In this document: in pieces, positions 9,445 to 17,699 of the stretch
How positions within the stretch are numbered: the first letter of the stretch is position 1
How the letters are laid out: every line of letters starts with the position of its first letter
Assembly: GCA_016211105.1 (NCBI GenBank)
Contig: JACQSX010000047.1
Location: forward strand, 1 to 64,000
From: Acidobacteriota bacterium
GTDB lineage: Bacteria; Acidobacteriota; UBA6911; JACQSX01
Direction: 5' to 3'
DNA length: 64,000 nucleotides
The notes under the pieces: model-generated
The model's database searches: none
What the model was told of the DNA's origin: nothing
Seen by the model: the letters and a program-made list of their open reading frames with translations, nothing else
Made by a program: the position numbers and the translations under genes

Positions 9445-9748
9445 CCATCACCTCCTCTCCTCTCGTGTCTACAGGTATGCCAACGACAGACGGGACTTTA
9501 GGCGTTACAAAGATGGCAAATTCTGGACATAGCAGTTCACAGAGTTGACAATGAACGCAATCATCCACCTTCGCGGCCAGAGGCGGGTGATACCCCTTCT
9601 TGTTATAACTGTCAGAAAGCTTCAGTACTTCTCTGGGACAATATTCGACGCAGAAACCACAACCTTTACATTGCTCCGAAAGTATATGAATCTCACCACG
9701 CGGTACCTGAATCGTGTCAGCGTCGAGGGGCCTCCTCCAGAATTGCAT
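9431..9748 (-). CDS. korD: 2-oxoacid:ferredoxin oxidoreductase, ferredoxin-like delta subunit
   Basis: A 105-residue ferredoxin with two 4Fe-4S motifs, CKGCGFCVEYCP near residue 27 and CVHCQLCELLCP near 63, spaced as in the delta subunits of four-subunit 2-oxoacid oxidoreductases. It carries electrons from the TPP site to soluble ferredoxin or possibly directly to the Hdr complex encoded downstream. It sits 13 nt after the gcvH-like gene and overlaps korA. Confidence 0.9.
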   Translation of the reverse strand: MQFWRRPLDADTIQVPRGEIHILSEQCKGCGFCVEYCPREVLKLSDSYNKKGYHPPLAAKVDDCVHCQLCELLCPEFAIFVTPKVPSVVGIPVDTRGEEVMVGES

Positions 9749-9761
9749 GAAACGCCTCCTC

Positions 9762-10148
9762 CTATTCCTTCTCTTGCCGCGTCAATGCAGCATAGTCAGC
9801 GGCAGACAGCAAACTTCTCTGTCCTACTGGATTGGTCAACTTCATTTTGATCATCCACCCCGATCCGTAGGGTTCGGAGTTGACAAGTTCCGGCGTCTCT
9901 TTGAGGCTTTCGTTGACCTGCACCACTTCACCGGAAACCGGGCAATACACTTCACTGACGGCCTTTGCAGACTCCAGCGAACCAAAGGGTTCACCAGCAT
10001 CAAAGGTGTCTCCGACGTGAGGCAATTCTATAAACAGGATGTCCCCAAGCTGTTGTTGCGCGTGGTCGGTTATTCCTACGGTGCCCGTATCACCTTCTAG
10101 CGATAACCATTGGTGATCTTTCGTGTATTGCAGATTTTCGGGATTCAT
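9762..10148 (-). CDS. gcvH: Glycine cleavage H-like lipoyl carrier protein
   Basis: A 128-residue lipoyl-domain protein with typical GcvH features: TKDHQWLSLEG near the N-terminus, GITDHAQQQLGD, and the lipoylation site GSLESAKAVSEVYCPVSGEV (the lysine of SAKA). In the glycine cleavage system this lysine carries the aminomethyl intermediate. No gcvT, gcvP or lpd lies in the window; instead this is the first gene of the kor-hdr operon. It may be the ordinary H protein displaced from its partners, or a dedicated lipoyl electron carrier as known for sHdr-type systems. Sequence favours canonical GcvH; context leaves the second option open. Confidence 0.88.
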   Translation of the reverse strand: MNPENLQYTKDHQWLSLEGDTGTVGITDHAQQQLGDILFIELPHVGDTFDAGEPFGSLESAKAVSEVYCPVSGEVVQVNESLKETPELVNSEPYGSGWMIKMKLTNPVGQRSLLSAADYAALTRQEKE

Positions 10149-10389
10149 CGTTCCAAGTTTAGATTTCGAATTGCAAATAGGAATCTACTTTCTTTGGCAG
10201 CATTGCATTGTGCGAGCGGCACAGCCGGGAAAGGAAGCGACATTGCTGAGAGAAAAGCATGATGTGAAACTAGCTCACGGCCTTCAAACTCAGTCAGTTC
10301 ACGCGTAAGTGAAACGCTCAAAAGTCGCTCTTGCCGCTCAACTTAAAAACCACGCCCCTTACGTCCACGTTACAAATATTTCTAATTTG

Positions 10390-10824
10390 CTAGCCACCGG
10401 GACCATCAGTAGCAATGTAAGCCTCGAGAGAAGCGATTTCGTGAGCAAGATCTTCGATGTTATTTTCAAAGAGATCGCAAATAGATAGCCAGCCTCGAAT
10501 TCTCCCGTCTTTGTTTACAACGGGTAGGTAACACTGGTGAAGAGATAACATTAACTTCAAAGCTTCATCTGCTCCCGTATCAGTCGTTACTGTCTTCGCC
10601 GGTGACGTCATCACTTCGCCCACTCTTACCGTCTCCGGATCACGCCCGGTGGCAATTACGCGCAGGAATACCTCCTCTTTAGAAAGAGTTCCCACTAAGC
10701 GTCTCTCGTCCATTACCGCAACTGCGCAGCCATGCTCGCCTCTTATAAGCGGTATGGCCTCCTTAACCGTGGCCGTTACTGAAACTCTGGGAGGTGGCAC
10801 CTGAGCGATTCTAATTACGTCCAT
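10390..10824 (-). CDS. Stand-alone CBS-pair protein
   Basis: A 144-residue protein made almost entirely of two CBS motifs: PPRVSVTATVKEAIPLI...VAVMDERRLVGTLSKEEV and VGEVMTSPAKTVTTDTGADEAL...LPVVNKDGRIRGWLSICDL, followed by a short acidic helix. CBS pairs bind adenine nucleotides or related ligands and act as energy or redox sensors. No effector domain is attached. It lies between the minus-strand kor-hdr operon and the divergent hdrB-hdrA2 operon, so it may sense nucleotides for either; this is inference from position. The ligand is unknown. Confidence 0.85.
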   Translation of the reverse strand: MDVIRIAQVPPPRVSVTATVKEAIPLIRGEHGCAVAVMDERRLVGTLSKEEVFLRVIATGRDPETVRVGEVMTSPAKTVTTDTGADEALKLMLSLHQCYLPVVNKDGRIRGWLSICDLFENNIEDLAHEIASLEAYIATDGPGG

Positions 10825-10947
10825 GTTTTATCCTCCGACAAGTTATGGAACAAACCCTTCAAGAAAATCAGTGTTAAGATTTGCCCACAGATTGTCACCG
10901 GTGCCCGCTGGTCCGGTTACCAGATAATCCGATGGAAGCTAATCATC

Positions 10948-10967
10948 TATTGACAGTCAGATCAATA
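10948..10967. promoter_or_regulatory. Candidate operator dyad
   Basis: TATTGA and TCAATA form perfect 6-bp arms around an 8-nt spacer. The arms resemble FNR/CRP half sites, but the canonical FNR spacing of TTGA to TCAA is 6 nt, not 8, so assignment to that family is doubtful. Confidence 0.3.
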
Positions 10968-11086
10968 CGAAAAGTCCGGTGGACTTAACTAATATGTAAA
11001 TAAATACGCCAGTTAGTCAAGCAAGCGATCGTTATCTTATACGACAAATTAGTGAGTCTTATAAGGAGGATTCCTAAAGGCTTGAT

Positions 11087-11117
11087 TGGTGGGCTTTCTC
11101 TGAAGTTATGCCCACCA
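11087..11117 (+). promoter_or_regulatory. Hairpin in the hdrB leader
   Basis: TGGTGGGC (11087-11094) pairs perfectly with GCCCACCA (11110-11117) around a 15-nt loop. It lies about 100 nt before the preferred hdrB start and has no U-run after it, so it is not a standard terminator. It could be part of a leader structure. Confidence 0.3.
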
Positions 11118-11218
11118 GCTACGCAAATCCGTTGGGACAACGGCCTTGAAAACGCGTGATCGATCCCCGTCGTTTCTGTTTGATTGGTCGTTTATTTTCT
11201 GCTCTAATCACATCCAAA

Positions 11219-12136
11219 ATGCGAGACGGAAAGGTGCGTGCGGCTCTTTTCTTAGGTTGCGTTATTCCAGTACGTTATCCCCATATCGAACTGGCCGTAC
11301 GCAAAACGATGGCTAACCTAAATGTCGAGTTGGTCGACCTTGCAGGGTTTGCCTGTTGTCCGGATCCGATTTACTTCAAAGCGAGAGATAAGGTGCTTTG
11401 GTTGACTCTCGCTGCTCGTAATCTCTGTGTTGCCGAAGAGGCGGGTCTTGACGTCATCACCTTGTGCAGCGGCTGCACCTCGACGTTGAAGGAAGCGGTT
11501 TTTTTGCTTGCCGAAGATGCGGCGCTGAAGGAGAGGATCAATCGCCAGTTGGCAAAGCTTGGCAAGGAGTACAAAGGCACGGCGCGAGTAAAGCATGTTG
11601 TCGTGATGCTGCGAGATGATTTAGGAATTGACCGAGTTGCAGCCTCTATAAGGCGGCCACTCAGCGGTATTCGAGTCGGCGTTCATTACGGCTGTCATTT
11701 GCTCAAGCCCAGTCAGATCATGGACGTTGATGACGCCGACTATCCCCATATTCTCGAAGATCTGGTTGCGGTGACAGGCGCCATACCGGTCCCTCATCGC
11801 GAGCAACTTCTTTGTTGCGGCAAAGGATGCCTTCACGATTTGATTCCGTTGCAGATGACGCGCGATATCTTTGCTGCGATGACTGATGCCGGAGTCGATT
11901 GCATGGGCCTCATCTGCCCGACTTGTTTTAGTTCATTTGACCTCGGTCAGATAACGATCGCGCGAAAGATGAACGAGGCATACAATCTGCCGGTCATTTA
12001 TTTCTGCCAGCTCCTCGGGTTGGCCCAAGGGCTGAGCACAGAAGAAGTGGGCCTGCACTGGCATCGAATCAAGATGGATTCTGTGATGGAGAAATTGCAG
12101 AGAGCAACTGCTGGGCCGACGATGACCTGCTCTTAG
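11219..12136 (+). CDS. hdrB: HdrB-like CCG-domain subunit
   Basis: The protein begins in HdrB style ([18 protein letters not shown]) and has two CCG domains: GFACCPDP with LCSGC, and LLCCGKGC with LICPTCF. In HdrB these cysteines hold two noncubane 4Fe-4S clusters that reduce a disulfide. The preferred start is ATG 11219, giving 305 residues, because the family opens just before LFLGC; a GTG at 11156 would add 21 residues without family support. Neither start has a strong ribosome binding site. It precedes hdrA2 by 16 nt and is divergent from the kor-hdr operon. No hdrC accompanies it, so the HdrC at 1284-1751 may be its partner. Confidence 0.85.
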   Translation: MRDGKVRAALFLGCVIPVRYPHIELAVRKTMANLNVELVDLAGFACCPDPIYFKARDKVLWLTLAARNLCVAEEAGLDVITLCSGCTSTLKEAVFLLAEDAALKERINRQLAKLGKEYKGTARVKHVVVMLRDDLGIDRVAASIRRPLSGIRVGVHYGCHLLKPSQIMDVDDADYPHILEDLVAVTGAIPVPHREQLLCCGKGCLHDLIPLQMTRDIFAAMTDAGVDCMGLICPTCFSSFDLGQITIARKMNEAYNLPVIYFCQLLGLAQGLSTEEVGLHWHRIKMDSVMEKLQRATAGPTMTCS

Positions 12137-12152
12137 AATCGGAGTGCGAGTG

Positions 12153-14633
12153 ATGCTACGAACCAATGGGAAAATACCAACCCAACTGACCAATCCTAGA
12201 ATCGGTGTTTTCGTTTGCGACTGCGGCTTGAACATCGCAGGGGTGGTAGATACGGCCGCCGTCGCAGAAGATGCGGCCCGCCTGCCGGACGTTGTCACGG
12301 TGGTACGCAACCGGTACACGTGCGCGGAGCCGGGACAGAATGAAATTAAAAAGGCGATCGTGGCACACGATCTCAACCGCGTTGTGGTGGCCTCGTGCAC
12401 GCCCAAGATCCACGAGCCGACGTTTCGCAAGTGTGTTGCCGAAGCGGGGCTGAATGCTTACCTTGTCGAGATGGCCAATATCCGCGAGCACTGCAGCTGG
12501 GTTCACCAGTATGACAAGGAGTCGGCCACGCTCAAGGCCATGGATTTAGTGCGTAGCGCCGTTCATCGGTCGCGCCTGCTGGAACCGCAGGAAGAAGCGG
12601 TCTTCCCAGTCGAGTCCGCAGCCTTGGTGATCGGCGGTGGAGTGGCCGGTATTCAGACGGCGCTCGACCTGGCCGACGGCGGACACCCGGTCTATTTGGT
12701 GGAGAAGGAGCCCTCCATCGGCGGGATTATGGCGGCGCTGGATAAGACCTATCCCACCATGGACTGTAGTATATGAATCCTCGGACCTAAGATGATGGAT
12801 GCCGGTCGGCATCCCCGAATCAAATTACTAACCTACAGTGAGATTGAAGAGATCTCAGGCTTTGTTGGTAACTTTCACGTCAAGGTTCGTCAAAAGGCGC
12901 GCTATGTCCTGGCCGGTGATTGCACCGCCTGCGGCGAGTGCGAGAAGGTTTGTCCCATTGTTGTGCCGGACGAATATCAACAGGGATTTTCCAGCCGACG
13001 TGCGATTTACATCCCATTTCCTCAGGCGGTACCCTCGGCGTACATTCTCGATTCTCGGAACTGCCTGGGCAACAACCCCCTCGCCTGCGGCAAATGCCTG
13101 GAAGCCTGCGACAAGAAGTGCATTGACTACGACATGCGAGACGAGATGCTTGAATTTAATGTCGGCACGGTGATCGTTGCCACCGGCATGGACGTGTATG
13201 ACCCATCTGAATATGACGAGTACGGCTACCGCAGCTTTCAAAACGTCATCACCAGCATGGAATTTGAACGGCTGATTTGCGCTGGCGGACCTACCGGAGG
13301 GCACTTTGTCCGCCCTACGGACCGTAAATCACCCAAAAGCGTAGCGTTTATTCAGTGCGTCGGTTCGCGCAGCACCAATGGCCGTGGTAATCCGTATTGC
13401 AGCAATATCTGCTGCATGAATACAGTAAAAGACACACTCCTGCTGCACGATCACTATCCCGATGTTCAGTGCAAAGTCTTTTATCTCGACATCCGGGCCT
13501 TTGGCAAAGGGTTCGAAGACCTCTATCGCCGCAGCAAAGAGGCGGGAGTGCAGTACATCCGTGGCCTGCCGGGTGAAGTGACGGAGCATCCCGAAACTGG
13601 GAATCTGGTACTCACGGTTGAGAACACGCTGGCCGGCCGCATCGAGCGGCATGAAGCGGAAATGGTGGTGCTTTCAGTGGGGGTAATTCCGAGGCAGGAT
13701 AGTGAAGTGGTGCACAAGTTGTTGACGCTGTCTCGTACCAGCGACGGATTCTTTTTGGAGGCCCATCCGAAACTGAAGCCGGTGGATGCTCCCACGCAGG
13801 GCGTGTATTTTGCCGGATGCGCGGAGTCTCCTAAGGATATTAAAGACAGTGTCACGCAGGCGGGGGCGGCGGCGGCGCGTGCCAGCATTTTACTCAATGC
13901 TGGCAAAGTAAGAATCGAGGCGATTACCTCCAGTCTTGACGAGGAACTGTGTAATTTCTGCAATCGTTGCGCCCGCGTCTGTCCGTTTCACGCGATCACT
14001 TTTGGCGATAAGAAGTTGGCTCTTTATCCGCGCATTATCGAGGCGGCATGTATGGGCTGTGGCACGTGTAGCGCCGAATGTCCGACGGATACCATTTCGA
14101 TGCGCCATTTCAGTGACGCACAGATTACCGCTCAGATTGATGCGCTGCTCGCCAGCAATCCCCAAGAAAAGATCCTCACTTTCGCGTGTAATTGGTGCTC
14201 CTACGCCGGTGGAGATAATGCTGGCATCTCCCGGTTGCAGTACCCGCCCTCCGTTCGCCTGATTCGTACGATGTGCAGTGGCCGCGTGGATGAAGATTTT
14301 ATTTTGCACGGCTTTAAACTGGGTGCGCCGATCATTTTGATTTCGGGATGCCACTTCGCCGATTGTCATTACATCAACGCGGTAACCTGGACACAGCAGC
14401 GAGTGGAAAAACTGTGGACCAAACTTGATAAACTCGGCATTCGCCCGGAGCGCTTACAACTCGAATGGATTAGTGCGGCCGAAGGCGCCAAATTCGCGCG
14501 CGTGATGCGTGAGCTGGAAGAGCTACGCAAACAGGTAACCAAAGAGGAGATCGCGGAAACCGTGAAGGTATTGGCCCGAGATACGAAACCGAAGATTACG
14601 AGGAAACAAGTGGATGCGGTGGTCGAATTATAG
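12153..14633 (+). CDS. hdrA: HdrA-MvhD fusion flavoprotein, predicted selenoprotein (HdrA2)
   Basis: A second HdrA, about 826 residues. The frame is interrupted only by TGA at 12774-12776 in MDCSI-(TGA)[13 protein letters not shown], the same position as in HdrA1, read as selenocysteine (residue 208). Order of parts: an N-terminal [17 protein letters not shown] domain, FAD-binding [15 protein letters not shown] near 157, the Sec motif, [12 protein letters not shown] near 256, [12 protein letters not shown] near 312, C-terminal ferredoxins [12 protein letters not shown] near 600 and [12 protein letters not shown] near 633, then a fused MvhD domain ([24 protein letters not shown]) from about 673. 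The ATG at 12153 has GGAG 8 nt upstream; a GTG at 12144 is possible. The MvhD fusion removes the need for a separate mvhD in this operon. Confidence 0.9.
12774..12814 (+). promoter_or_regulatory. Predicted bacterial SECIS element of hdrA2 with its UGA codon
   Basis: After the TGA (12774-12776) come 27 nt and then the loop GGTC (12804-12807) closed by a perfect 7-bp stem (12797-12803 with 12808-12814). From the UGA through the stem it differs from the hdrA1 element at only two synonymous positions, both before the hairpin, while flanking codons upstream of the UGA vary. Confidence 0.82.
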
Positions 14634-14640
14634 GTGATCG

Positions 14641-14808
14641 ATGATAAAAGCTTTGCAATCGAGTTCTCCCGCAGAAGGAAAAGAAAAAGCTAAATTCAAA
14701 TGTCTGCGCTGTGCACGCGAATACGAAGCTTTCTACACGCCACGAAGTGTGGAAGAGCGTTCTTGCCCGAAATGTGGAAGTAACAGCGTGCGGCGGCTGA
14801 AGAGCTAA
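14641..14808 (+). CDS. Small zinc-ribbon protein (55 residues)
   Basis: A short gene starting at an ATG with AGGTGAT 6 nt upstream, 7 nt after hdrA2. The product has two CxxC knuckles, KCLRCAREYE and SCPKCGSNSV, the pattern of FmdB-type zinc ribbons that bind one zinc or iron. Its tight linkage to hdrA2 suggests it is co-transcribed and might help assembly or regulation of the redox complex, but that is inference. The coding evidence is the ribosome binding site, the paired CxxC motifs and the operon position. Confidence 0.75.
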   Translation: MIKALQSSSPAEGKEKAKFKCLRCAREYEAFYTPRSVEERSCPKCGSNSVRRLKS

Positions 14809-14866
14809 ATACAAGAAAGCGCTTTGTTTATCGAGCCCTGCCAGATATTCCGTTTTCATCGCTCAT

Positions 14867-15799
14867 CTATCGGTCAAAGCGAGGGTCGGTCGACCAGGGG
14901 GCGGCACCGCCGTTGATTGTCCCCTTCCGATTTGCTTTGCGCCTTGCGAGGTCGCCAAACGCCTGGTCTAGGGTCCCGGTGGAAATTCCCAGCAGCCTCT
15001 TCAGTTTCTCGCTTACCAACGAGCAGTCCGATCCGCGAACGACTCCAGTGGTTTCCCGCATGCACACGGGCTGAGCCAAATGCTTCTTTCCTGGAAAGTG
15101 CCGGAAATAGATGTGCGCCATTTCCGTGCGATTAAGACGTTGTTCGCCTCCCAGATGAAAAATGCCCTTTGTGTCCGGATGGCTCAATAGTTTCTCCAAA
15201 GCGACGCAGACTACGGGAACATAAACGGGAGTGCGAAACTGGTCCATGAACAGGGGAACAGGCTGATTGTGGCATAACCGTTCTTCTAGCCAATCGAGGA
15301 AAGATCGTTTCTTACCGCGAGAGCGTCCGATCAACAGACCCACGCGTACAACCACGCCCGCGCCTTCCAACACCGCGCGCTCCCCCTCCAGTTTGCTTTT
15401 TGCATACACATTAGGTGGGCGTGGCTCGGCGTTTTCGTCATACCACCCATCCTTCCCGTCAAAAACCAGATCGGTGGAAATGTAAATAACTGGGACCGGA
15501 GAGATTCGGACCAAGTTGGCGGTTCCGACTGCGTTGACAGCGAACGCTAATTCTGGCTCTTTTTCGCACCAGTCCGGATCAGAAAGAGCCGCCGCATGGA
15601 TTACGACGCTGGGGTTTACTTCCTCCATCAATTGAGCCAGTGTCGACTGTGACCGCAGATCCGTCTGCCGGTCTTGCGCAAGCAGAGTCGGGGCTCGATG
15701 CTGGCGCCACAGGCCAATGATTTCGTGCCCTCGCTGACGAAGGTGTTCGCAAAGTTCAATTCCCAGAAAGCCGGAGGCGCCGGTTACCAATACTCGCAA
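14867..15799 (-). CDS. RmlD-like NAD(P)-dependent sugar reductase/epimerase (SDR family)
   Basis: An extended short-chain dehydrogenase with the nucleotide-binding motif VLVTGASGFLG at the N-terminus, the segment VIHAAALSDPDWCEKEP, ISTDLVFDG and the catalytic YAKSKLEGE (YxxxK). It resembles RmlD (dTDP-4-dehydrorhamnose reductase), but no rmlABC genes are nearby, so the substrate is open. I chose a TTG start at 15799 because GAGGGAG lies about 8 nt upstream; a GTG at 15844 would add 15 residues and reach into the msbA promoter. It is divergent from msbA. Confidence 0.78.
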   Translation of the reverse strand: MRVLVTGASGFLGIELCEHLRQRGHEIIGLWRQHRAPTLLAQDRQTDLRSQSTLAQLMEEVNPSVVIHAAALSDPDWCEKEPELAFAVNAVGTANLVRISPVPVIYISTDLVFDGKDGWYDENAEPRPPNVYAKSKLEGERAVLEGAGVVVRVGLLIGRSRGKKRSFLDWLEERLCHNQPVPLFMDQFRTPVYVPVVCVALEKLLSHPDTKGIFHLGGEQRLNRTEMAHIYFRHFPGKKHLAQPVCMRETTGVVRGSDCSLVSEKLKRLLGISTGTLDQAFGDLARRKANRKGTINGGAAPWSTDPRFDR

Positions 15800-15846
15800 G
15801 GCCAGATCTCCCTCATAACGTTTCGTCCGTTTTGGCAAAAACACGG

Positions 15847-15852
15847 TATAAT
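15847..15852 (+). promoter_or_regulatory. -10 promoter box of msbA, likely leaderless
   Basis: A perfect TATAAT ends only 9 nt before the GTG at 15862. Transcription would start at or within a few bases of the start codon, giving a leaderless or near-leaderless mRNA. No convincing -35 box is visible. Confidence 0.5.
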
Positions 15853-15861
15853 CGGGCCCGC

Positions 15862-17691
15862 GTGAACGACTTCAAGAAACTGTTCCCGCATATTCGGCCG
15901 AACTTGGGTCTGCTCGCGCTGGCTCTGCTGATGTTGCTGTGCAGCGGGGCCATGGAAGCTTTGACTACAGCTTTATTATCACCGATATTCAATCAACTGC
16001 TGGGTCCCAGTAGTAGAGTCACGTCCGACAAATTTGATTTCTTGCAGCGGTGGCTTGGTTTTGAGCAAGACATTCTGCTGAAAATCTCTTTTTGCATAGT
16101 TGTATTTTCCTTCTTGAAGGGGATTTTTCTCTTCGCGGCCGAGTATTTGATGGGACATGCGGGCCAAAAGGTGGTGATGCAGTTGCGCAATCGGTTGTAC
16201 GCCCATCTGCTCAGACAATCCATCGGATTTTTCACCAGGAATTCGACCGGCAAATTTATGGCACGGGTCATCAGTGACGTAGAACGCATTCAAGAAACAG
16301 TGTCGAAAACGCTCACGGATTTCTTTCGTCAGGCGATACTCCTGTGCTTTTTCCTGTTCTTGGTGCTCTACACTGACTGGAAATTGGCAGGGATCGCGTT
16401 TTTGTTGGCTCCGCTCATTATGGGCTTGACGGTCGCTTTTGGTAAGAGGATGAGAAAGATCAGTTGGAGCAGTCAGGAGAAGATTGCCGGCATTTCCAAC
16501 TTGCTGCACGAGACCATCACTGGTATCCGCGTGGTCAAGGCCTTCGGAATGGAAAACTTCGAAAACCGGAAGTTCCACCTCGCCACTCGGGACCTGATGC
16601 GCACCAACATGCGTTCCACTGCGGTCGCAGCGTTGAATTCACCTGTCATGGAGCTTATCGGCTACGTAGCGTTTGTGCCATTTTTGATTTATGCGCATTA
16701 CAAGATCCACGATCCTTACCAACCGCTCACTTTAGGCTCGTTTGTCGTTTTTCTCACCGCGCTGTTTCGCCTCTACGATCCGGTACGGCGGTTAAGTAAG
16801 ATGCATTTGCATTTCCAGCAGGCTTTTGCGTCTTCGTCCCGCATCTTCGATCTTTTGGAAACGCACCTGGAAGTTCGGGAGGTGCCCGGTGCGAAGGTCT
16901 TGAAACCGCTGCGCCATGCAATTGAGTTTTGCGATGTCAGCTTTCATTATAGCGATACGGATCGTCCTCAAACGATCCTCAAAGGGATCGATCTGAAGAT
17001 CGTGACCGGCGAAATGGTGGCCCTGGTGGGAAGCAGCGGTTCTGGTAAATCGACCTTGGTAAACCTTCTTCCGCGATTTTATGACGTCACAGGCGGGAAG
17101 ATTATCTTTGACGGCATTGACATTCGGGACGTTACCTTGGCTTCTTTGCGCAGTCAGATCAGCATCGTTACGCAGGAAACGTTTCTGTTCAATGATACGG
17201 TCCGCAATAATATCGCCTACGGCAACTCAGAGGTTTCCGACGAGAGGGTTCAGGAAGCTGCTCGCGCGGCGTTGATTTATGACTTTATTATGCAATTGCC
17301 TCAGGGTTACGGTTCCATTATCGGGGAGCGGGGCCAGCGGCTTTCGGGAGGACAGCGCCAGCGTATCGCGATCGCACGGGCATTGCTGAAAAATGCGCCA
17401 GTCCTGATTCTCGACGAAGCGACCAGCGCTCTAGATACCGAGTCAGAAAAGCTGGTGCAGATAGCTTTGCAGAATCTGATGCGAGGGCGGACGACCCTGG
17501 TGATTGCCCATCGGCTTTCAACGGTCCGTCGCGCCAACCGGATCCTGGTCATGGAGCGCGGTAGAATCGTGGAGCAAGGCACGCACGAAGAGTTAATCCA
17601 CCGAGATGGAAGATACAAGAAGCTTTATCGGTTACAGTTTCATGACAGCGACGACATCGCTTTTCCCACCGCAAAATCCTTGATTTGTTGA
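15862..17691 (+). CDS. msbA: MsbA-type lipid ABC exporter
   Basis: A 609-residue half transporter: six predicted membrane helices in residues 10-300, then an ATPase with Walker A GSSGSGKSTLVNLL, signature LSGGQRQRIAIARAL and Walker B VLILDEATSALD, followed by the switch histidine in VIAHRLSTV. Proteins of this layout flip lipid A-core or other lipids across the inner membrane; KdsB at the other end of the window supports an LPS-making cell. The GTG start lies directly behind a TATAAT box. It heads a run of housekeeping genes in one direction; yicC starts 8 nt after its stop. Confidence 0.85.
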   Translation: MNDFKKLFPHIRPNLGLLALALLMLLCSGAMEALTTALLSPIFNQLLGPSSRVTSDKFDFLQRWLGFEQDILLKISFCIVVFSFLKGIFLFAAEYLMGHAGQKVVMQLRNRLYAHLLRQSIGFFTRNSTGKFMARVISDVERIQETVSKTLTDFFRQAILLCFFLFLVLYTDWKLAGIAFLLAPLIMGLTVAFGKRMRKISWSSQEKIAGISNLLHETITGIRVVKAFGMENFENRKFHLATRDLMRTNMRSTAVAALNSPVMELIGYVAFVPFLIYAHYKIHDPYQPLTLGSFVVFLTALFRLYDPVRRLSKMHLHFQQAFASSSRIFDLLETHLEVREVPGAKVLKPLRHAIEFCDVSFHYSDTDRPQTILKGIDLKIVTGEMVALVGSSGSGKSTLVNLLPRFYDVTGGKIIFDGIDIRDVTLASLRSQISIVTQETFLFNDTVRNNIAYGNSEVSDERVQEAARAALIYDFIMQLPQGYGSIIGERGQRLSGGQRQRIAIARALLKNAPVLILDEATSALDTESEKLVQIALQNLMRGRTTLVIAHRLSTVRRANRILVMERGRIVEQGTHEELIHRDGRYKKLYRLQFHDSDDIAFPTAKSLIC

Positions 17692-17699
17692 ACGAATCC

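Larger units (their letters stand above)
10825..11218. other. Divergent regulatory region between the CBS gene and hdrB
   Basis: No gene is seen in these 394 bases. They hold a 20-bp dyad at 10948-10967, an imperfect inverted repeat (CTTAACTAA then TTAGTCAAG) around 10984-11025, an AT-rich stretch, an AAGGAGGA sequence near 11063 without a good start after it, and an 8-bp hairpin at 11087-11117. This is presumably where the two oppositely oriented redox operons are controlled. Confidence 0.5.

Noticed and set aside
10948-10967. FNR binding site
   Set aside because: The half sites are TTGA and TCAA but are separated by 8 nt instead of 6, so it is kept only as an unassigned dyad.
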